Assembly (NCBI GenBank): GCA_009746045.1
Contig: RPFO01000213.1
Location: forward strand, 6,851,609 to 6,915,608
From: Mesostigma viride
Taxonomy: Eukaryota > Streptophyta > Mesostigmatophyceae > Mesostigmatales > Mesostigmataceae
DNA: 64,000 nt
Direction: 5' to 3'
Shown here: piece after piece, positions 1 through 11,977 of the stretch
Numbering within the stretch: the stretch's first letter is position 1
Layout: every line of letters begins with the position of its first letter
Program-made: the position numbers and the translations under genes
Notes under the pieces: generated by a model
Seen by the model: the letters and a program-made list of their open reading frames with translations, nothing else
Told to the model about the DNA's origin: nothing
Database searches by the model: none

Positions 1-378
1 ACTCCTTCCCATGGCCTCATGTGTCAACATTGCCTGATGCGTGCTTACATTCCTGTGAAGATCAGGGGATGTACTGTGGTACTGGGCAGCTTTTGTCTAT
101 GACTGACTGCAATTCTGTTTATTTTCCCCGCCTTAATGTTTCCTGAAACCATAAAGATCACACATCTAGATTATTACAGTGACCTGTATTGTTTCCTGCC
201 TGCCCTCGTGGCTGCCAGCATTGAAACGCTGGCCGATCTCCAGGATAAGATTTCCTTATCACCTTTTCTTGTTCTTTGCTCATGAACATAGGTACACCAG
301 CCAGTTCTGCGATATTTGCGCATGCACGCATGCCTAACCATGCTATTACACTTGCATGCCACGTGTCCCACCCTCCAG

Positions 379-522
379 GGCAAGTACCCCTTCAAGTTTG
401 TGGTGGATGGCAAGCCTGGGGTGGACAGCAAGCTGCCGACCGTGCGTGACAACGCAGGCGGCCTGTGCAACGTGGTCGCGGTGACAAAGGATAATGAGAT
501 CAGCAACGCTGGCGTGGACTAA
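379..522 (+). CDS. Terminal exon of a CBM48/AMPK-beta-like glycogen- or starch-binding protein
   Basis: The exon follows a pyrimidine-rich acceptor (ccaccctccag, ending at 378) and runs 47 codons to a TAA. It reads GKYPFKFVVDGKPGVDSKLP, then a T-x-x-D-x-x-G stretch and NVVAV. This is the signature of the last strands of the CBM48 / AMPK-beta carbohydrate-binding fold (Y-x-F-K-F-x-V-D-G ... D ... G-x-x-N-V), which binds alpha-glucans. Only this piece of the domain is in the window; the upstream exons must lie in the first 378 bases or before position 1, and I could not pick them out with confidence. The short tail after the domain means the CBM48 is C-terminal, as in several plastid starch-associated proteins and in AMPK/SnRK1 beta or beta-gamma subunits. 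Which of these it is cannot be decided. Confidence 0.6.
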   Translation, partial: GKYPFKFVVDGKPGVDSKLPTVRDNAGGLCNVVAVTKDNEISNAGVD

Positions 523-1160
523 GCCAGCGGCACACTGCAAGGATGCAGTATCTTTCAATCTGAGAAATAGCTGACTTGCAAAGCTGCAAGGTGTGCTTTG
601 AAAAACACTTCGCCCGGCACCTGCACAAAGTTTTTCAAGCAATATTCGGCAGCGTGCAGGGCGGCACAGTGCAGTGAATTAGAGACCTTTTGTTTTTGTC
701 TTCGTCCTGTGACGACAAGCTACCTCAGTTTGCTGAGATTGAATCAATGAGGCAACCAGCAGTTTGTAGGTTGCCAAGTATAGGAGCCGCATGCTATAAC
801 AGTATGATACATTCTGGCTTTGATTGTGCATGTCTGCTGAAGCAGCATGGCTCAAGTACAAGATAATTATGAAAGGAACTAGTATGTCTGAGCATGCAGC
901 ACCACATGCGTGTTTATCCCCCATTTAATTGCGTGTGTACATACAGTATACTGGAAACGCAACTTTTAGTGTTTGTTATACCACCTCGAATTAATTAATA
1001 CCACCTCGATAAAAAAACCTCAGAAATCCGTATTATAGAGATTCTGGAAAAGAGGATTTATTTCAAATCTAGTTCTGGTTGGTGAAGGGAAAGCTGGCAA
1101 ATTTCAGTGTCAACAATGAAACAACCACATCACTCGTGATGAGCTTCCACGTCCCCAGAA
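523..1160. other. 3' flank of the CBM48 gene, no further gene seen
   Basis: This is AT-richer non-coding sequence. It should hold the 3' untranslated region of the CBM48 gene and the junction with the LINE that follows. No splice-bounded exon, RNA gene or repeat was recognised. Confidence 0.4.
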
Positions 1161-1181
1161 GGCAATATTCCGTTTCGCTTC

Positions 1182-2709
1182 TTGATTCTGTGCTCGCATT
1201 TACACATGACCGCGTCCTCGCCCACTGGCACTGCACGCTGCATTGACTATGTTGTAATGCGCAAGCGTCATCAAGGATCTGTACTAGCTGCTCGCTCGCA
1301 TGCGATCCCCCTGGTGCGCTCCGATCATCGCATCGTCACCGCCCGCATCCGCCTGCGATTCCCCTCGCCCTTTCGTAAGCACGTGGCACCACCTGAATTG
1401 GGCACACTTCAGTTGCTCGAGAAATCTGACGACGCTCTGGAGGACTTCCCTGAAAAACGCGCCCACAAGCGCGCCGCAGAGGCCGGCGTTCGTCGACGCG
1501 CTGGACATCCCGGCCAGCCACGCCCAGCTGTTCGTTGCCGGCCCGGCATCGGCCCTTCGGCACCTCGCTGACAAGCTGCCCGCGGCCGGGGCCCTACTGC
1601 CCCCCCGCCGCCCGCCCCGCTTCACCAGCCTGCACCGGCTCCCCGCCGTCATCCAGGCCCGGCAAGCCCTGCGCGACAACAGCGACCCCGCCCGCTACGC
1701 CCGCCTCAAAGCCGATTACCACTCGGCCATCCGGCAGGCGACCAAGGAGCAGGAGGACCTTCATGTCCGCGAGTACTTCGCCCACCTCAAGGACCAGCAC
1801 GGCAAGTACGCCTGGACCCGCCTGCGTCACGCCCAACGGCCCGCCGGCGGCGCGCAGCCGGCGCCGCGGTCGCTCTCTGGCTCACCGCAGCAGCAGCTCG
1901 ACCAGTGGTATTCCTCCCAGTCCCGGCTGCTCGGCGCCCCCCCGCCGCCTCCGCCGCTTGGCCCTCTGGCGGCCGCACGCCTGGCAGTAGCACCGGCGGA
2001 CGTCCCTGCGCCGCCCACGCCGCCCGCCGCTGCGCAGGACTACACGTACCCAGCCCTGACGGAACCCCTGGCCGACCCCAACGAGCTCCCGCCGCTCACC
2101 GAGCTCGAGCTGAGCACCGCCGCCAAGCAACTCCGCTTCTATGCCGCCGTTGGACCTGACCAGCTCCCAGCCCCGGTGATTAAGCTGACGGCGCTCACAG
2201 GGTTCCTGCTTGACGTCTGCAACCGGATCCTGCTTGCCGACGCGCCGCCGATTCCTGAGTGGCAGCACAGCTACCGTATTATGCTGTACAAAAACAAAGG
2301 TTCCCCTGACGACCCCGCCAACTACAGAGGAGTCTGCATCCAGAGCGCCGCACTTAAGTTGTTCATGCGCATGATCCTCAACCGCCTTCGTTCTGCTCTC
2401 GACTGTCACCTTGGCGAAAGTCAAATGGGCTTCCGTCCTGGGCGCAACACCGTCATGGCCATCTTCGTCGCGCGTCGCCTCTTCGAGGAAATCGCTCTCC
2501 TGCAACCTGGTGAGTTTCCCGCCATCCTGATCTTCGTCGACTTCATCAAGGCTTTTGATTCTGTCCTCTGGGACGCTCTATGGGCTGTACTTGCTCGCGC
2601 TCGCGTCCCCACTCCCCTGATTACCGTCATCCGCACGCTGTATGAGGGGTCGACCACTTCGGTGCGCACTCAACACGGCATTACCCCGCCATGCCCACTG
2701 CAGACCGGC
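1182..2709 (+). pseudogene. APE-type LINE, 5' half: endonuclease C-terminus and RT fingers/palm
   Basis: The first frame gives the end of an AP-endonuclease-like domain (CIDYVVMRKRH ... SDHRIVTARIRL, the terminal S-D-H motif). A frameshift near 1440-1480 leads into a second frame with a linker and the start of a non-LTR reverse transcriptase: an N-Y-R-G-V-C-I finger motif, Q-M-G-F-R-P-G-R-N, and motif A as F-V-D-F-I-K-A-F-D-S-V near 2535. The frame ends at PLQTG, exactly where motif B (G-x-x-Q-G-C-x-L-S-P) should follow; that motif resumes 16.7 kb away at 19378. RTE/CR1-like features suggest the clade. The copy is dead: it is 5'-truncated, frameshifted and interrupted by a nested insertion. 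Confidence 0.85.
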
Positions 2710-2903
2710 TGTTGCGTGCCCGACCCTTGGAACGGGCGCAACAATGGAATAAATTATGTATTTTGGCTTGTTGTCATAGTCCGTAGGACTTTGGGACTCA
2801 TTTCGGTACTTAGTTTGGGAATTGTCCCTTGGTCAGGACTTTTGTATGGAACTATGATAGTTTGTGTGATTCGGACCAGTTATTTTGGGCCTAGGTTGAT
2901 GTA

Positions 2904-3028
2904 CAGTCATTCCCGCGTTAAGTTGCGTTTCTTAAGGTTGCGTTCCCGCGTTAAGTTGCGGCGCCGAAGTTTGGGGGGCGACCGCAACTTAAGCATGGAG
3001 GTCATCGCAACTTAACGCGGTAATGACT
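2904..3028. mobile_element. Small mariner-type MITE
   Basis: An element of about 125 bp starts TA-CAGTCATTCCCGCG and ends in the near-inverse CGCGGTAATGACTC. Its interior is built from inverted GTTAAGTTGCG / CGCAACTTAAC units. The TA target and CAGT start are typical of Tc1/mariner-derived MITEs. The right end has lost the final TG-TA. Relatives lie at 18799 and 43091. Confidence 0.5.
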
Positions 3029-3255
3029 CAATTTGTAGGTGTCAGGCCATTTTTGGCCGCGCAGGAGGCCATTTTTTGCCAAGTCCGGACCCGCTACGTG
3101 ATTTTTAGGCGGCAAAATACGCAAGCCGATATAGGCGCGCAAATTTCCTGCCTGCCTGCTGGCTTAGGTGAAAAGCGTGAATGCAACCTTACAAATTCAG
3201 TTTTGCAGCCTGCGGGCTGCGGTACATAAGGATCCACGTCCTTATTCCACGTCCT

Positions 3256-3699
3256 TTCCCGCCGCACATTTGAAAGTGCTGTCCTCCGGCTCTTTGCCTT
3301 TGCACCGTGTGCAGTTCTTGGACGTTTGGAATCATGGCATGGCTAACGTGATGACTGACTAGCTAGACCTTTTCAGTGGTTTTCCATTTGCGGGTATTTC
3401 CTCGTAAATGGTGGGAGAGCGATCGCAGCAATGGTGCTCACCACTAGACACTCCCGGCCAGTTAGGCTAGAAACACACGCCCTGATCAAGCATGCTGTTT
3501 CCGGCCCCACCGTCTAGGTCATCTAGTCGCTCCACACGTAAGCCAGCCATAATTTCAATGCACAAGGATACACATTTCCATCACCATTCATCTTCATAAT
3601 CCTGAACGACTCGAAAACGCGGAAAAGATAACGGCAGGCTCGAGCTACCATGGTCCGGATTCTCCCGATTTCTGGCCTGCGCTGGTTGTCTCTTTGATA
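3256..3699 (+). repeat. Left pseudo-LTR of the Penelope-like element
   Basis: Direct repeat of 17731-18174 at an offset of 14,475 bases. Both copies start TTCCCGCCGCACATTTG and end TCTCTTTGATA, with one substitution seen (CCCGATTT here, CCCGACTT on the right). A diverged third fragment is at 40706-40926. Confidence 0.85.
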
Positions 3700-4635
3700 T
3701 TAGATTGGTTGAATATAGTTCGTTTTCGGCTAGGAGGCGTGGCCTTTGCATGACGGGCAAGAGGATTTCAGCCGTGGGCAACCAAGCACACATGTCGTCG
3801 GGCTAGTCCGACGAGTGCGCACGTGAACCGGCACTCCCGGTCACACACGACACCATAGAGATAGTCAGCTGCACCGCCTCATGTCGGCGAAACCCATAGT
3901 TCCATCGGAATCGTTTCAGCGGCCGGCATTTCCTCTCCGCGTTTCCTCAACCTCGTTTTCAGGATCATACTCATCGTTCCTGCATTTTCCTCTTCCACGC
4001 AGGTTGTGGCTTTTTTGAAAGCCACGAATGTACCCGGGGATGGGACGCTTCGGCTGCCTCAATGCCTACACATTCAATACGATGTCCCCCTCTCACCTTC
4101 CTCCATCATTCCGCTCACATTGCACTACGTGTCTGTGTTTTGTTCTTTTTCTTGTTCTCGTTTGTTTTGCTGTTCTTGTCCTTTTTCTTTTACTTTTACT
4201 GAGGGAGCTAGGCTGGGCTGCGCGCTGTGTGTGCTACTCTCGTGTTTTTCTGTGGGCACTTGAGAGACTAACCAAGGATCGGGCCCCCCACACGGCAATA
4301 TCAGCCTTTGCTTTTGTTTACCCTCCCATATCTCTTTACAAACGCCAAAAAAACACAAAGGCAGGAGCACGGTGACTCATCTGGAACATGAAGAAGGGAA
4401 ATCTTTTCGTTACAGGAAAGAGGTGTCAAGTATGACAATTGGAAGGCCCCCCCACTGGGAATCCACATGTTCCGAGTCCATTCAGCTGTGTTGTTAGCCA
4501 CATCCTGCCCCGGGGAGATGCATCATGGACCACCGCTATCGCGTAACGGGTGTTACGCAGTGAATATTGACTTACCTCAATATGCTCCGCTCTGGTTCTG
4601 TTTGATGTCTTAGCTCTCAGTGCATCTGAATCATC
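3700..4635. other. Leader region of the Penelope-like element
   Basis: Sequence between the left pseudo-LTR and the first in-frame ATG. It contains C/T-rich tracts near 4085-4200 and no convincing coding frame; most likely 5' untranslated sequence of the retroelement. Confidence 0.4.
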
Positions 4636-7327
4636 ATGAAACACCTTATGACTTTCTGGCATGCTCTTACCCTCCACAGAATACGGCAATCCAGTGGCAT
4701 TGATTACCGGAAGTACACTGCTATTTCTCGGCAGTTCCCCTATCGTATCTCCTCACAGGCATGGCGGAAGCGTTGTCGCATCAACACGCGCCATAACCAT
4801 CACTGCAAGGATGACCATACTCTACGTCGCCTCCGGCGCTTACAGCGCACGCATTTGTCGCTTACCAACTCCACTCGCCCACACCCCGTAAGCACCCATC
4901 GCGTCATTTATGCCATTTACAACCGCAGGTACCCTCAGCGTATCTACGTTGGCCAGACGCAACGGGATGCCTGGACGCGTTTTCAGGAACATGTCCGAGC
5001 GGCACGCCGCCTTCATATTGGCCGCCCTGCCGCCAACGACGACACCCCCCTACATGGCGCCATGGCCCAATACGGGTGGTGGGATTGGCGAGTCGTCCCC
5101 TTGGAACATGTCCCCGGCACCTTTACCGGCGCCGCTTTTCGCAAAGCCGCAGGGCATCGGGAAACGTTTTGGAAACGAATGTTACATGCATTTCTGCCCC
5201 ACGGTTTTTGCATTGAAGGCAAGAGTTTCAAAGCTCGGTCTCGCCGCCGCCCGCCTCCCCTCCGTCCCCGCCCTCTTATGTTCATCCGTGCCTGGCGTCT
5301 GAAGCACAATCTCCACCCATATCGCCCCTATCCCCCCAGCGTCACCCCGGCCCCTCCACCTTCCACACATGTGTCCACCGATCCTTCCCTTTACTCCACC
5401 AGTCTCCGCTGCTTACGTCACATGTCTCGGCTTATGCAACGCGGCAACTTTCATGCATCCTATCTCGAAGCCTGCAGCTTGAAGAAGCTTACCAGCTTAC
5501 ACATTGCCGTCGGGTCGTGCTCCCCAGCTGATCTGCAAGTCCCCCGCTCCCATGCCACTAGTCTGCGAGGCCTTCTCTCACGTATCATTCGGCACCGTGT
5601 CAATGGGAATGCAGATGCACTGCGTCCGCGCCGTTTGCTGATCTCACCTTTCATTCATGCTGCGATGGATGAGCTGTGTTTGCCACACATTCTGCATTTG
5701 CCGCAAGTGCAGGCTGCGATGCCGCTCGTGGTGCGCAACACTTTCGGCACTCCCATTGCCGCCTGGCATTACTCTCCCACCTTGGGACAAATGGTTTTCA
5801 GCAACGGGAAGGTCAGCCGCGATACAACGCCCACCGAGCTGGCCACCATCTTGGCAGGGCCCTGCCCCTGCCAACAACAACGGTATTTCAAGTACCTTGA
5901 TCCCACCTCACAGCACGTCATGACCGCTGACCTCAGCATCCTGCCGAGCCACACGCTTGTAGACCTTTTTGCCAAAGGCACCAAGTTTCGGCCGTGGGTC
6001 CAGCGCACGTGTGCCAAAGAGGTGAATGCACTGCTCTCCACATCACTGCGCAAATTCTGCAATGCCATGAGCACGGACCTACAGCTTGCTCCCCTTGCCA
6101 TGGAACCGTGGTTTCGCGCCGTCATTCACGAATGCAATGCACGTCTCACCAGGCTTGATTACCGTCTCCAGCAGGTCCACCGCACCACCTGGCTCAACAC
6201 CACAGATAAAGCACTTCTTGACCACTTCAAGCAGGACTTTATCATCACGTGTGTTGACAAGAGTGCCAACAACTTTGCTTTCATATGCAAGAAGCACTAC
6301 CTTGCTACTTTGCAACACGAGTTGGCGTCCAGCCCTACCTATGTTCAGCGTGCACAGTCCACCGCCAGTATCACTGCTGCTCATCGGGCTTTTCTGCACA
6401 GCCAAAACATTTTTGCTCGGGCATTCCTTAAGCGGCAGCGACGCGCCACCACCACTACGTTCCCATATCTGTATCTCACTCTTAAGCTGCACAAAACTCC
6501 TGTTGCTTTGCGCACCATTGCTGCGTCGCATTCAGCCCCACTGATGCCTCTCTCGAAACTCATCTGCCATGCTTTGAATGCTCTTCTCCCCGAAGCCAAT
6601 GCATTATGGGTGGAGGTGCTGTCGAATGCCGGGTATGAATGCGCTGGTAGTTGGATCGTCATAGACTCAGCCCAAGTACGCCTACGCCTTGCCGCCCTTA
6701 GCCGTTCTAAGACAGCAGCAGAGAAACGTATACCTATGCCCATAGCCACCTATGATTTCACCACTCTATATACCACACTAGATTTGCACGATTTGAAAGC
6801 TCGTTTAGATAGCCTCCTTACTCGTCTGTATGCACGTAGGCCTCACGGGCGCAACCACCTGCACGTGCGTGTTTCTCAGACCAAGCCCACGGCAACGTGG
6901 CTCTCAGGGATCGCGGCAGGTGCTATCGTGCGGGATGGTTATAATTATATTATCACGAAGGCTGACCTTGTCCATTGGATCTCTTATCTTGTTGATAACA
7001 CCTTCATCTGTTTTGCGGGCAATGTATACCAACAAGCTATCGGCATCCCTATGGGCACTGACTGTGCCGGGCTCCTTGCAAACCTCTATCTATACACTTA
7101 TGAGCTTGCATTCATGGAGAATCTCATTGCCTCAAACGATGATGTTCTCATCAGGCGTTTTATCCATACATGTCGATACATTGATGATGTCATCGCTTTC
7201 GACAACCCTGATTTCGCAACCCATTTGTATATCACCGCTGGTCTGCCTGGCATCTACCCGCAAGCGTCCCTCACATTAAAGCTCACGTCGGAGGATACTC
7301 ATTGCAATTACCTCGATCTTAACATTA
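4636..7327 (+). pseudogene. Penelope-like reverse transcriptase with N-terminal GIY-YIG endonuclease, part 1
   Basis: The frame opens with ATG at 4636. A GIY-YIG nuclease lies at the N-terminus: VIYAIYN (about residues 90-96), IYVGQTQRDAWTRFQEH (103-119) and a later R-E-T-F-W helix that supplies the catalytic Glu. The RT follows: Y-L-T-L-K-L-H-K-T-P, motif A Y-D-F-T-T-L-Y-T with D707, motif B G-I-P-M-G-T-D-C-A-G, and motif C Y-I-D-D (848-851). In classical Penelope proteins the nuclease is C-terminal. This order matches the permuted Naiad/Chlamys clade described from green algae, protists and invertebrates. The frame is cut in the codon after N-I at 7327 by a DNA transposon; the RT thumb continues at 17251. 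Joined, the protein would be about 1,018 aa. Confidence 0.88.
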
Positions 7328-7356
7328 GGGTGGTTTTACCGGATTAGGATACATTT
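7328..7356 (+). repeat. Left terminal inverted repeat of the 9.9-kb transposon
   Basis: 29 bp identical to the reverse complement of 17219-17247. TAGGATACATTT is repeated directly about 20 bp further in, a subterminal motif. Confidence 0.9.
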
Positions 7357-8039
7357 TTTTGTCTAGGATACATTTGATGCAGTGTGCAGTTTTCAGATGT
7401 GTTTGTGGGGGTTGATTGCGCCTAGCATGCATTTTATTGAAGCAATGAGTTTCCCAAGATATACATTATATAAACTAAGACAATTGACCCATTAACGCAA
7501 TGAGACAACATCAATGAGACAACATATGCCAATTGAAGGCTGCCCGCAACTTTATTCCAAGCTCATTATTATATGATTCCAAGACCATAACTCTTCCAAG
7601 ACCGTACATCTTCAAGATATAGCACTACAGACACCCACGCGGCTTCCGCGGTCATCACGCTCCTCCTCCAAGACAACTCAACCTTACAGGACGCTGGGCC
7701 ATCATACGTCCGGAATAATTGTGTCACTTATTACATAACCAAACTTTTTGAGGGATCGCCACGGTTGCATGGTTTCAACACATGCGCCCTGCACTCATGT
7801 GCATCAAAGGTGTTGCGTAGTGCCAACTCAGTGTCAAAGAACTGATTCAATAATATTTCCCGTATGGCCATGAAGGCCCACATGAGTTAAACATGGCCGA
7901 GAGTGATTGCATCATCCTTCTTGGCGACATCGGTCTTGACGACGTCGATGGGGAAGACGGCAGCACCTGCATGTGAACAAAAGAATCCATGAACTGTGGC
8001 ATCCAAAGGCAACAACATATTAGCATCCCATTGAACACG
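7357..8039. other. AT-rich left subterminal region, no gene seen
   Basis: Non-coding, with no exon having credible splice sites. A further AAGATATACAT variant of the subterminal motif occurs near 7455. Confidence 0.4.
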
Positions 8040-9505
8040 CAGCCACGCTGACCCGGCCATCCAGCCGCCCACGCAGCCACAGAGCCAGCCAGCCACGCAG
8101 TGACGCACCCACCCAGCCACACATCCACGCATCCACGCACCCGGCACCCCCCCCCCCCCAGCCAGCCACGCAGCCACGCAGCCACGCAGCCACGCAGCAG
8201 CGCAGCCACGCAGCCACACAGCCACGCACCCTCCTTTCCAGCCACGCAGCCACGCAGCCACGCAGCCACGCAGCCACGCAGCCACGCAGCCACGCAGCCA
8301 CGCAGCCACGCAGCCACGCAGCCACGCAGCCACGCAGCCACGCAGCCACGCAGCCACGCAGCCACGCAGCCACGCAGCCACGCAGCCACGCAGCAGCGCA
8401 GCTACGCAGCCACACAGCCACGCACCCTCCTTTCCAGCCAAGCAGCCACGCAGCCACGCAGCCACGCAGCAGCGCAGCCACGCAGCCACACAGCCACGCA
8501 CCCTCCTTTCCAGCCACGCAGCCACGCAGCCACGCAGCAGCGCAGCCACGCAGCCACACAGCCACGCACCCTCCTTTCCAGCCAAGCAGCCACGCAGCCA
8601 CGCAGCCACACAGCCACGCAGCCACGCAGCCACGCAGCAGCGCAGCCACGCAGCCACACAGCCACGCAGCCACGCAGCCACGCAGCAGCGCAGCCACGCA
8701 GCCACGCAGCCACGCAGCCACGCAGCAGCGCAGCCACGCAGCAGCGCAGCCACGCAGCCACACAGCCACGCACCCTCCTTTCCAGCCACGCAGCCACGCA
8801 GCCACGCAGCCACGCAGCCACGCAGCCACGCAGCCACGCAGCCACGCAGCAGCGCAGCCACGCAGCCACACAGCCACGCACCCTCCTTTCCAGCCAAGCA
8901 GCCACGCAGCCACGCAGCCACGCAGCCACGCAGCCACGCAGCAGCGCAGCCACGCAGCCACACAGCCACGCAGCCACGCAGCCACGCAGCCACGCAGCCA
9001 CGCAGCCACGCAGCCACGCAGCCATGCAGCCACGCAGCCACGCAGCAGCGCAGCCACGCAGCCACACAGCCACGCACCCTCCTTTCCAGCCACGCAGCCA
9101 CGCAGCCACGCAGCCACGCAGCCACGCAGCCACGCAGCAGCGCAGCCACGCAGCCACACAGCCACGCACCCTCCTTTCCAGCCAAGCAGCCACGCAGCCA
9201 CGCAGCCACGCAGCAGCGCAGCCACGCAGCCACACAGCCACGCACCCTCCTTTCCAGCCAAGCAGCCACGCAGCCACGCAGCCACGCAGCCACGCAGCCA
9301 CGCAGCCACGCAGCCACGCAGCCACGCAGCCACGCAGCCACGCAGCCACGCAGCAGCGCAGCCACGCAGCCACGCAGCAGCGCAGCCACGCAGCCACACA
9401 GCCACGCACCCTCCTTTCCAGCCAAGCAGCCACGCAGCCACGCAGCAGCGCAGCCACGCAGCCACACAGCCACGCACCCTCCTTTCCAGCCAAGCAGCCA
9501 CGCAG
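8040..9505. repeat. 8-bp minisatellite (CGCAGCCA)n with higher-order structure
   Basis: About 1.45 kb of CGCAGCCA units, broken at intervals by GCAGCAGCGCAGCCA and by CACGCACCCTCCTTTCCAGCC. The spacers recur about ten times, giving an irregular higher-order unit. Because 8 is not a multiple of 3 and the unit makes no stop, the tract stays open in most frames on both strands. Predicted Cys-Val-Ala-Ala-Trp-Leu-Arg or His-Ala-Ala-Thr-Gln-Pro-Arg-Ser repeat proteins here are therefore not evidence of coding. Confidence 0.9.
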
Positions 9506-9581
9506 TCACACAGTCAAATCCCCCCTACACCCCCCCCCCACACACACCCCCACCCCACCCACTCAACACTACACGAATGAC

Positions 9582-9717
9582 TCACAAAGAACTGCTGCAC
9601 CACCGATGATCCCTGCGGGAACTGCTCTGCTGCCGACGGTCCCTGCGAAAACTGCTGCAGTGCCGACAATGCCTGTGGAAACTGCGACATTGCCGACGCT
9701 GCCTGCGGGAACTGAAG

Positions 9718-9786
<69 letters not shown>

Positions 9787-9823
9787 AGTTGTTGCTGCAG
9801 TTGCTGCTGCAGTTGCTGCTGCA

Positions 9824-9862
<39 letters not shown>

Positions 9863-10133
9863 GCTGGACCACTTGTTTCTGCACCTCTTGACGCAGCTGC
9901 AAACCAAGCTCTTCAACCTTCTTGCTTTGGTTCTCCATAGCTCGTTGCATCTCTCTCATCGTCTGTTCCACGCCCACCAGTACGGGGGTCGGCGGCGGCA
10001 GCGGCTGGGTACGCTCTGGCTGGGTGCGCTCTGGCTGCCGTGCAGGACCTTGCCACATCGGCCGGCGCATTGGTGGTTTGCACCGGCCAAAAAATCTACT
10101 TTCATGGCACCAGATTTCTTTCCTAGCACCCAT
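9582..10133 (-). CDS. Polyglutamine coiled-coil protein fragment
   Basis: The minus-strand frame starts MGARKEIW, passes a proline-rich stretch, then VEQTMREMQRAMENQSKKVE, a heptad-like amphipathic helix, and runs into an uninterrupted glutamine tract with a few Leu (about 9719-9865). The charged coiled coil before the repeat reads like real protein, unlike the minisatellite frames nearby. A second open frame just upstream (MDELIDLCYAGDDCRK, around 10150-10210) may be the true N-terminus joined by splicing or a frameshift. It lies inside the 9.9-kb transposon. No family recognised; a transposon accessory protein or a captured fragment are both possible. Confidence 0.4.
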
Positions 10134-10379
10134 TTTCTACAATCGTCCCCGGCATAACACAAATCAATCAATTCGTCCATGTCATCGCTTCGGCTATCAG
10201 CATCGGGCATAGTTCCCGTGGCTAGTGCCCATCATTCTTTCCACCTTGAGCGGGGCGAAGTCACGAATTCAAGCGCGAAGTGCATTTGAATCAAGCGGGA
10301 ACTGGGTGACACTCCTTGAAGACGTGCAGCTCCAAGGCATGCAAATGATGCAATGTATGAAAGATACGATACGCAAAGT

Positions 10380-11450
10380 TCAGGTGTTCAGGTGAAGCCG
10401 TGAAGACGTGGTGAAGACAGGTGAAGACGCGGTGAAGACGTGAAGACGTGAAGACGTGAAGACGTGAAGACGTGAAGACACGATACGGCAAGTTCAGGTG
10501 AAGTTCAGGTGTTCAGGTGAAGCCGTGAAGACGTGGTGAAGACAGGTGAAGACGCGGTGAAGACGTGAAGACGTGAAGACGTGAAGACGTGAAGACGTGA
10601 AGACACGATACGGCAAGTTCAGGTGAAGTTCAGGTGTTCAGGTGAAGCCGTGAAGACGTGAAGACGCGAAGACGTGAAGACGTGGTGAAGACAGGTGAAG
10701 ACGCGGTGAAGACGTGAAGACGTGAAGACGTGAAGACGTGAAGACGTGAAGACACGATACGGCAAGTTCAGGTGAAGTTCAGGTGTTCAGGTGAAGCCGT
10801 GAAGACGTGAAGACGTGAAGCCGTGAAGACGTGGTGAAGACAGGTGAAGACGCGGTGAAGACGTGAAGACGTGAAGACGTGAAGACGTGAAGACGTGAAG
10901 ACACGATACGGCAAGTTCAGGTGAAGTTCAGGTGTTCAGGTGAAGCCGTGAAGACGTGAAGACGCGAAGACGTGAAGACGTGGTGAAGACAGGTGAAGAC
11001 GCGGTGAAGACGTGAAGACGTGAAGACGTGAAGACGTGAAGACGTGAAGACACGATACGGCAAGTTCAGGTGAAGTTCAGGTGTTCAGGTGAAGCCGTGA
11101 AGCCGTGAAGCCGTGAAGCCGTGAAGACGTGGTGAAGACAGGTGAAGACGCGGTGAAGACGTGAAGACGTGAAGACGTGAAGACGTGAAGACGTGAAGAC
11201 ACGATACGGCAAGTTCAGGTGAAGTTCAGGTGTTCAGGTGAAGCCGTGAAGACGTGAAGACGTGAAGCCGTGAAGACGTGGTGAAGACAGGTGAAGACGC
11301 GGTGAAGACGTGAAGACGTGAAGACGTGCATGCAAGGTATCAAAGATACGATACGCCGCAAGTTCAGGTGAAGTCGTGAAGACGTGAAGACGTGAAGACG
11401 TGAAGACGTGAAGACGTGAAGACGTGAAGACGTGAAGACCAGGACTGTCA
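10380..11450. repeat. GTGAAGAC minisatellite with 149-bp higher-order unit
   Basis: Arrays of GTGAAGACG are organised in blocks marked by CGATACGGCAAGTTCAGG. Successive markers begin at 10491, 10606, 10755, 10904, 11053 and 11202: one period of 115 then four of 149. The exact repetition of imperfect units points to recent unequal exchange or replication slippage. Confidence 0.9.
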
Positions 11451-11539
11451 CGTGAAGACTGGGACGTGAAGGCAAGTTGCAGCACTCGGCCGCTGCAGTC
11501 GCACGCAGGTAGAAACGAGTATTGCTGCTTGAATCTGTC

Positions 11540-11850
11540 AAGACCCCATCGAATGTAAAACAGGTTTTTCGTAAAGAAATCCGATTCGTGGGCGGGCTTT
11601 ACATATTGCTTCTGTCCAAGCACTACCGGATGTAAAACAGTATACTTCTTGAAGAAATAAGTTGGGGCTTTGTTGGGCGTCACATTTGACCGGTGGGCGG
11701 AGTTTCCTGCTTCTGTGAAGGCGCCATGGAATGTAGATCAGTAGATTTTCTAAAGAAATCTGAGTTGTGGGCGGGGCCTTTATTGCTTGTGTCCATCCAC
11801 CACCGGACTGGATGTAGAACAGTAGACTTATTGAAGGTGAATCACGATAC
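11540..11850. repeat. Diverged ~105-bp tandem repeat
   Basis: Three diverged units share GAATGTAAAACAG, TTTCTAAAGAAATC, GTGGGCGGGGC, a TTGCTTCTGTCCA-type segment and CACCACCGGA. They lie just upstream of the first CFAP299 exon. Function unknown. Confidence 0.6.
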
Positions 11851-11977
11851 AACAGCTGTAGTTGACAACATCATGACCGGCACATCTTTCCCCCACCGCT
11901 GCTCAACCCGGTCCCCCCCAAACTCCTCCACACTTGCCCACCTTTCCACTCTCCTCCACGGCCCGTTGTGTTTGCAG

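Noticed and set aside
3256..3699. Hammerhead ribozyme in the Penelope pseudo-LTR, as found in other Penelope-like elements
   Set aside because: GAAAC and CTGATCA occur close together near 3470-3490, but the invariant CTGATGA core and matching stems could not be assembled. A covariance-model search would decide.
7847..9509. Long open frames on both strands encoding Cys-Val-Ala-Ala-Trp-Leu-Arg or His-Ala-Ala-Thr-Gln-Pro-Arg repeats (up to ~680 codons)
   Set aside because: They are translations of an 8-bp minisatellite without stop triplets, open in most frames, with no splice or start context.
10380..11450. CRISPR array
   Set aside because: The units are contiguous tandem repeats without unique spacers, and the genome is eukaryotic.
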